DNA from: Macrolepiota albuminosa
Lineage: Eukaryota > Basidiomycota > Agaricomycetes > Agaricales > Agaricaceae
Length of the DNA stretch: 64,000 nucleotides
Assembly: GCA_027475525.1 (NCBI GenBank)
Contig: JAMWFC010000023.1
Coordinates: 358,132-422,131, forward strand
Direction of reading: 5' to 3'
This document shows positions 59,467 through 64,000 of this stretch, piece after piece (the stretch's first letter is position 1; every line of letters starts with the position of its first letter). Both the position numbers and the translations under genes were made by a program. The notes beneath the pieces were generated by a model that worked only from the letters and a program-made list of their open reading frames with translations, searched no databases and was not told the origin of the DNA.

Positions 59467-59604
59467 ATGACTGACACAGACGACTCGATTGTCCTCGACG
59501 ACCTCGTCCGTACAGGCGAAGCGTCTCGTCTGCGCCGCCGTGGCGCAATGCGCCTCGACCCCCACCACCATCCCCACCCGCCCCCCGTTCTCTCATGGGA
59601 AGAC

Positions 59605-59636
<32 letters not shown>

Positions 59637-60447
59637 CGACGACGAGAGCCAGGAGCACATCCCACTGGGCCTCTTTATACGGGGCCGTCCACGAGCAGTC
59701 GCCGAATACAAATACAGCCTCTTCTGCGGTGGAGACATGGGCTCTCCCGCCGACTCCGACGTCTTCACACCATCGATTCTCCCTCTGACGCCTGCCTCCG
59801 GGCCGTCGCTGCCGCCGACACCAAAAGAACAAGCGACCAACGGATGCGGGACGTTGCTGCACTCGGCCGCAGCGCCCCGGCGCCGGCCGTCGTCCAGCGC
59901 CCACACATGGCACGCTCTGCCCGGCCCCGGCGCGTCGCCGGCCCTCGTCCCGCTGGACCCGGCGTACGTCGGTGACCTCGGCGCGCTCCGCATCCACCGC
60001 GCGCCATGCGGATGCGTCCGTGAAGCCCTCGCCTGCGCCGTCTGCGGCAACTTCCTCGGCACACGCTTCGCGCCCTGCCCCATCGACGCCCACTCGTATT
60101 CGTCCGCCGCTGAATCGCACACGTACTCGTACTCCTTTTTGGCCGCTGCCGTGTCCTCGTCTCCTGCTTACTCCACCCCTTCTCGCTCTGCTATCCCCAT
60201 CGCCACTCCCCTTCTCGACCGCTTCATCACCGCCTCGCCCACCCCGCTGACGGACGAAGAGCGCACTGCCCACTACCGTGCCCTGCCCACGTGGGAATAT
60301 ACGTACGCCCAGCTGAGGTCGAGCCCGAGGTATGGCGGCCCGAGTGCGAGGACCGAGAGAATCCACGATCCAGACGCGGGGGAACCGGATGCAGACGAGA
60401 CGGCCGCGGATAAAACAGCCGAGGGGGTGTTTCTTCCTGAGCGGTGA
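59467..60447 (+). CDS. GC-rich gene for a Cys-containing, poly-Asp protein of unknown function
   Basis: Single open frame, 326 aa from ATG 59467 (MTDTDDSIVLDDLV) to TGA 60445. Residues about 45-61 are an almost pure Asp run encoded by a (GAC)n repeat, after a His/Pro stretch. A central Pro/Ser/Ala-rich region follows. The only compact-looking part is near residues 180-210: APCGCVREALACAVCGNFLG followed by TRFAPC, a C-x-C...C-x2-C...C pattern that could bind zinc. The C-terminus has a conserved-looking LPTWEYTYAQLRSSPRYGG. Much higher GC than its surroundings. The last codons overlap a good donor (GTGAGC at 60444), so a further exon is possible. The minus-strand frames across it are shadows. 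Confidence 0.65.
59602..59645 (+). repeat. (GAC)n microsatellite coding for poly-Asp
   Basis: About 14 GAC units with one GAT, inside the coding frame of the GC-rich gene. Likely variable in length between strains. Confidence 0.9.
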
Positions 60448-60678
60448 GCGAGGGGGGTCGACTTTTTTTTTCCTGGTCTCCTTTGCTTTCGTTGTTTGGT
60501 TTATCCATGTTCACGCTGTAGATATCTATTGTTTCGTATGCATTCTCAATCACCACTTTACACTATCTATGTATTCCTCCTTGCAAGGACGGTGTATTAT
60601 TATGTCTTCTGAAATACTTGTATCATTTATCATTTTCCTGAATATTATCATCCGCAAGTCTGGTCGTGTTGAACGAAA

Positions 60679-61923
60679 CTACGGGAGGGGCTGGAATGGT
60701 TCTTTAATAGGTCGGGTCTTGACATTTGGCTTGACCCTCCACATCAACCCAGAGTTCTCGTCAGGTACACTCTCATCCCTATAATAAAATTTCTCCAGCT
60801 CTTCGGGGGTCTTATGACGAGCGAAATTGGCCATCTTCCAACCGATCTCCTTTGCCAGTTCTTCTATGCATTCATTAGAATGCGGCGTGTTATACCGATG
60901 CCACGGCCGACCGTACCCAAGGACCTTGCGTATATCCCACTCGAAATCTTGACGATTTCCATGACTCTCCCAATTCTCTTTAGCAGAACAGTTGTTCTGG
61001 GCGTTCTCGTAGCACGCCCCGCCCCAGTCGATGAGTACCGGATCGTTAGATAGCGCGCGGAGGATTATGTTGTTCGAGTGCACATCGTTGTGCGTGATAC
61101 CGTAATTCCGCAACCGCCGTCCGAGAGTCAGGACCTTCTGCGATACCTCCTCTGCGTCCTCTTCGGATATGTCGATGCCCGGCTCCAGCGAGCCCATCGT
61201 AGGACCCGGGATATACTCTAGCAGTAGCCCGTCGATGTGGTCCAAGGACGGATGCACCCCCTCTTCGTTCTCATTCTCACAAGCCATATCAATGCGGACT
61301 GCACCGAAACACCGCGGGATATACCCACGCGCTTGAGCGTCCCCCAAATACGAGTACGCCGCTTTTTCTTTCTGGTGCACGAACTGGAAGCCTTGCCAAT
61401 GCCCGAGCTCGCGTATCCACGTCGGCTCTTCCTCGTCTTCGTCTTCATCCTCGTCCTCGTCGTTTGCTGTCCCACTCGACTTGGAACTCAAATCGGGATG
61501 ACGGCCGTGGGCTTGGATGTACCCGCGGAGACCAGCTTGGAACTCGCGTTCGACATCAAGTGTCCACGGCCACGCGGGGTTCAACCTGTCCGCCTCGCGT
61601 GCACCACCGAACCGACGATCCGCGAGCTTCAGCACCGCACGACGGGGTATGCCGGAGGGGTCCGTGTCCGTGTCCGCGCCGGCGTCCGCGTCGGAGCATG
61701 GATTCAGGGTGTCCACGAGGAGAGCGACAGAGTTGGTCGGGGGGTACATTTTCACGACTTGTACGTCTATAGTCTGTTGTTTACGACCGGGGAAGGAAAG
61801 GCGGATCCGCTTCCCTGTCTTGTATGGCTCCTGGCTGTTCAAATTGGATAAACAGGTTAGGACGGAAAGGAAAGGCGCTGTGGATTTGTTGTACTGACTC
61901 TGTCCAAGGGCTCTTGCAATCAA
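60679..61923 (-). CDS. kinase-like protein (atypical, HxDxxxxN and IDWG motifs)
   Basis: Open minus-strand frame ending at 60679. Landmarks in order: RIRLSFPGRKQQTIDVQVVK, RAVLKLADRRFG (candidate ATP-site Lys), an acidic run (EDEDEDEDEEE, about 61430-61465), SYLGDAQARGYIPRCFG, LLLEYIPGPTMGSL (hinge), YGITHNDVHSNNIIL (catalytic loop with Asp and Asn) and PVLIDWGGACYENA (IDWG in place of DFG). This matches a kinase-like family widespread in mushrooms and found near the ends of variable regions. The 5' end is unclear: the frame opens without an ATG, and an acceptor at AACAG before CCAGGAGCC (about 61835) suggests that a first exon upstream has not been found. Function unknown. Confidence 0.75.
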   Translation of the reverse strand: MIARALGQSQYNKSTAPFLSVLTCLSNLNSQEPYKTGKRIRLSFPGRKQQTIDVQVVKMYPPTNSVALLVDTLNPCSDADAGADTDTDPSGIPRRAVLKLADRRFGGAREADRLNPAWPWTLDVEREFQAGLRGYIQAHGRHPDLSSKSSGTANDEDEDEDEDEEEPTWIRELGHWQGFQFVHQKEKAAYSYLGDAQARGYIPRCFGAVRIDMACENENEEGVHPSLDHIDGLLLEYIPGPTMGSLEPGIDISEEDAEEVSQKVLTLGRRLRNYGITHNDVHSNNIILRALSNDPVLIDWGGACYENAQNNCSAKENWESHGNRQDFEWDIRKVLGYGRPWHRYNTPHSNECIEELAKEIGWKMANFARHKTPEELEKFYYRDESVPDENSGLMWRVKPNVKTRPIKEPFQPLP

Positions 61924-63169
61924 GAGTGAATCTCCGTATTTGCACGCGCACGCGGATACTCTATCAAGGACTCAGTGTATCAGCGCGGAAACAGGAAACA
62001 CAACATCGAGAACCTACGGACACAACACAACGAGGAATCATCCTCGTTTATTTCAAATCCTTCAAGTAAAAGTGCGCACTCCAGTCCTCAAATGCCATTT
62101 TTTTTCGTACTCCGCATGCTAATCCCTTCAGGGACGTACCAAACGGCGCCCATGTGTATCGTCCTACTACTCGAAGAAGACGACCAGACCAGTCCCTGCG
62201 GCATCGCCCTGCCATTCTTTGACTTGTTGACTTGAATTGAGAGACAGAGGGCACTCGACTCGTCTGAGAGAAATCTTCTACCCGAGCTGCCTGACCTGAC
62301 CTTGTTGGACACACAGAAAGGAAGCTAAGGAAGTAAGTATAAATGCCAAAGTCTCGAGCAATGCACGTGACCGTCAGGAGAGTCTCACACGACACGTGAG
62401 AAGTGACGTGACCAGTCCTCCTTTTCTGCGCTACAAACTACATAACAAAGAAACTATAGTGGAACGCTCGATCGCTGTTGGTGCCCTTGGATCTTGGGAA
62501 TTATCTTTGCTGAGAAAATGCAGCAAGGCAACGAACATATAGCAAAGGCTGCTTCTGCCAGCGTTAACATGTCCTGGTGACGATAAGAGGATGCAGGCGC
62601 GTTTGAAACACACGAAACACTCACGACCATAACACCTGGAACAAGACCATTCGCAAGTGAAGCTGCCGAAACTTTGACAAAAATATATATTCGCGTTGAC
62701 TGCCGGGAAAGGCGACAGTTGTGGTGAATCAAACAAGTATCAACTGCCTCGTTACCATTCCGTCCCCACCCACGGTAGCGCCCTTATATTTTTATATTTC
62801 ACAGACTTTTGCAGGAGACGTCAACTACAAAACGTCAGGTGCTAGCGGAAACCATAGAAACTAACGATCTGGATGCTGCTTGGTACTTGGTGTGCTTGGG
62901 CCTTTGGGCGCTTTGCTCTTCTCTGGCAATCCTCTTTTGCGACCTCTTTGGTGACCATCCTCTTTGGCAGTTTTATCTTTGACTTTCTTTCGAAGCCTTT
63001 AAAAGTTGAGCTAAGATGACTGTCTCATTAGTCAAGTACACAGTTAGCGAAATCCTCACCAAACCTCTTATGCCTTTAAAAGTTGAGCTAAGATGACTGT
63101 CTCAATAGTCAAGTACACAGTTAGCGAAATCCTCACCAAACCTCTTATTACAACAAACTTTTCATCGCA
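61924..63169. other. intergenic sequence, possible unassigned exons on the minus strand
   Basis: No convincing gene. On the minus strand, two blocks near 62454-62730 can be joined by a GTGAGT-CAG intron of about 49 bp (SAASLANGLVPGVMV to DMLTLAEAAFAIC), but no start ATG is found. A minus-strand frame at 62060-62240 may be a 3' end. The last 175 bp contain the 77-bp duplication. Confidence 0.35.
62995..63148. repeat. 77-bp tandem duplication upstream of the last gene (probable assembly artefact)
   Basis: 62995-63071 repeated at 63072-63148 with one mismatch (T/A at 63023/63100 region). It lies 21 bp before the start codon at 63170. The mismatch fits two haplotypes or a read error at a contig end. 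Confidence 0.93.
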
Positions 63170-63884
63170 ATGTCCTACGCCAACCCTCTTCATCCTCCAG
63201 TTCGCTCCTCCAACATCTCACCTTATTCTACCCTGGCAGGTGCCGTGGGCAATACTGGGTCTCTTTCTCTTGCCCGTCGCCGCCTCCCTCAACAGTCCTA
63301 TAAACCTTCTTCGAAATGGGACCAAGCAATGGGACAGAATTTTCGCCGTCATGCTGCAATCCAATTTGACCATATTGGTTATAACGGTCAGGGAGTACAA
63401 ATGCGTGAGCTTTCAGCTCGTAGCGAGGCTGCAATAGCCGCTATGATACAAGGCGCAGGAGATGCAGTCCTTTCCGATACTGGACGAGAACGTATCACGT
63501 TCCGCATTCTTGTAAGCAACTCCTTTCCCAGCTAATTCATAGTAATAACAAAATCCGCAGTGGCCCGGATACGAGCACGTCGAGTGCTATGATCAACTGG
63601 TGATCAATCCGGGTGGACGCCCTATTACTCGCGCTCAGCTCGGTAAATCTGTTGCCCAAATTTTTGCGCGTTTCGTAGAGGTTTGTCGCCTCATCGACTT
63701 CTCTCACTCATTTCCAGGTCAACTTACACTTTTGATGGATTAGAAAACGCGCAACGAACCGTGTCGCTCCTCTGAATGGAACCTGACCTCTTCTGGCATT
63801 CGTTTTGAGCACCTCGTGCTGGTGGCATTGGTCAACGTGTGGGAAGGTGTATGGCAGGCGGATGTTGTAGTTGATCTTCGCTGA
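63170..63884 (+). CDS. 200-aa hypothetical protein, three exons
   Basis: Exons 63170-63511, 63561-63680 and 63744-63884 with introns of 49 and 63 bp; 603 nt, all phases zero, stop TGA at 63882. The family is not recognised by name. The N-terminal 110 residues are basic and Ser-rich (SLARRRLPQQSYKPSSKWD, then FRRHAAIQFDHIGYNGQGV). The conserved-looking core begins at the exon 2 border: WPGYEHVECYDQLVIN, PITRAQLGKSVAQIFARFVE, then EWNLTSSGIRFEHLVLVALVNVWEGVWQADV. No signal peptide or clear membrane span. The start is the first ATG of the frame, 21 bp after the 77-bp duplication. Confidence 0.75.
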
Positions 63885-64000
63885 GGTCAAGCCAATCTGG
63901 CATTTCCAGTCCAACCTTTGTATCAGTAACACATTACTTGTATTTTTGACTAGAATTTTTGACGACCGTGAAATTTCTTTTGACAGTGTGGCCGCACAAA

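Noticed and set aside
59430..60366. Long minus-strand open frames opposite the GC-rich gene
   Set aside because: They are Arg/Gly-rich mirror frames of a GC-rich coding region with no motif; the plus-strand frame has the ordered Cys region.
7024..63148. 77-bp tandem duplications as minisatellites or biologically meaningful repeats
   Set aside because: Identical period in six unrelated sequences, and removal repairs two element structures and one host gene. An assembly origin is far more likely.
1..64000. CRISPR arrays, operons, riboswitches, tRNA and rRNA genes
   Set aside because: The window is eukaryotic; no regularly spaced repeats, tRNA cloverleaf with a GGTTCGA-type arm, or rRNA segment was seen.

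Overview
The window looks like nuclear DNA of a basidiomycete fungus, most likely an agaricomycete. Host genes carry many short GT-AG introns of about 47-71 bp. Their families (a Kre9/KNH-type secreted protein, a multi-pass membrane receptor-like protein, two atypical kinase-like proteins) are common in mushrooms. The repeats are fungal LTR, hAT and Tc1-type elements decayed by CpG transitions. No bacterial, organellar, CRISPR, tRNA or rRNA feature was recognised.

Layout. 1-4.7 kb: three minus-strand host genes (alpha/beta hydrolase cut by the window edge, a 128-aa Kre9/KNH-like secreted protein, a 323-aa multi-spanning membrane protein) and a 206-bp MITE. 4.7-35.0 kb: a four-level transposon nest. 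A small gag-only LTR retrotransposon (4710-35041, TSD GATGG/GATAG) has a hAT transposon in its 5' LTR (4779-33443, TSD GTCGCTAC). The hAT transposase is split by Gypsy-A (6425-31244, TSD GCGT), which is split by an opposite-strand Gypsy-B (13939-25507, TSD GTATT). Both Gypsy elements carry an extra gene between integrase and 3' LTR: antisense and cysteine-rich in Gypsy-A, sense in Gypsy-B. 35-53 kb: a graveyard with a Tc1/DDE_3-type element split by an LTR and a degraded Gypsy-A relative, a full-length but dead Copia-E, a truncated Copia-F with two solo LTRs, and another solo LTR. 53-64 kb: host genes again (a six-exon kinase-like gene, a 124-aa unknown between two direct repeats, a GC-rich Cys/poly-Asp protein, a second kinase-like gene on the minus strand, a 200-aa unknown).

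Two signals run through the window. First, six tandem duplications have a period of exactly 77 bp, in unrelated sequence (host exon, promoter, LTR, pol). Deleting one copy of each restores equal LTR lengths in Gypsy-A, a single pol frame in Gypsy-B and an open six-exon host gene. They look like unmerged contig overlaps from a k=77 de Bruijn assembly rather than biology. Second, element decay is dominated by CpG transitions: pol stop codons in Gypsy-A are TGA where the family has arginine (CGA to TGA), and LTR pairs differ mostly at CpG. This points to methylation-driven deamination. The host genes do not form an operon-like pathway. What links the region is the transposon nest, whose outer edge lies 83 bp upstream of the membrane-protein start codon.
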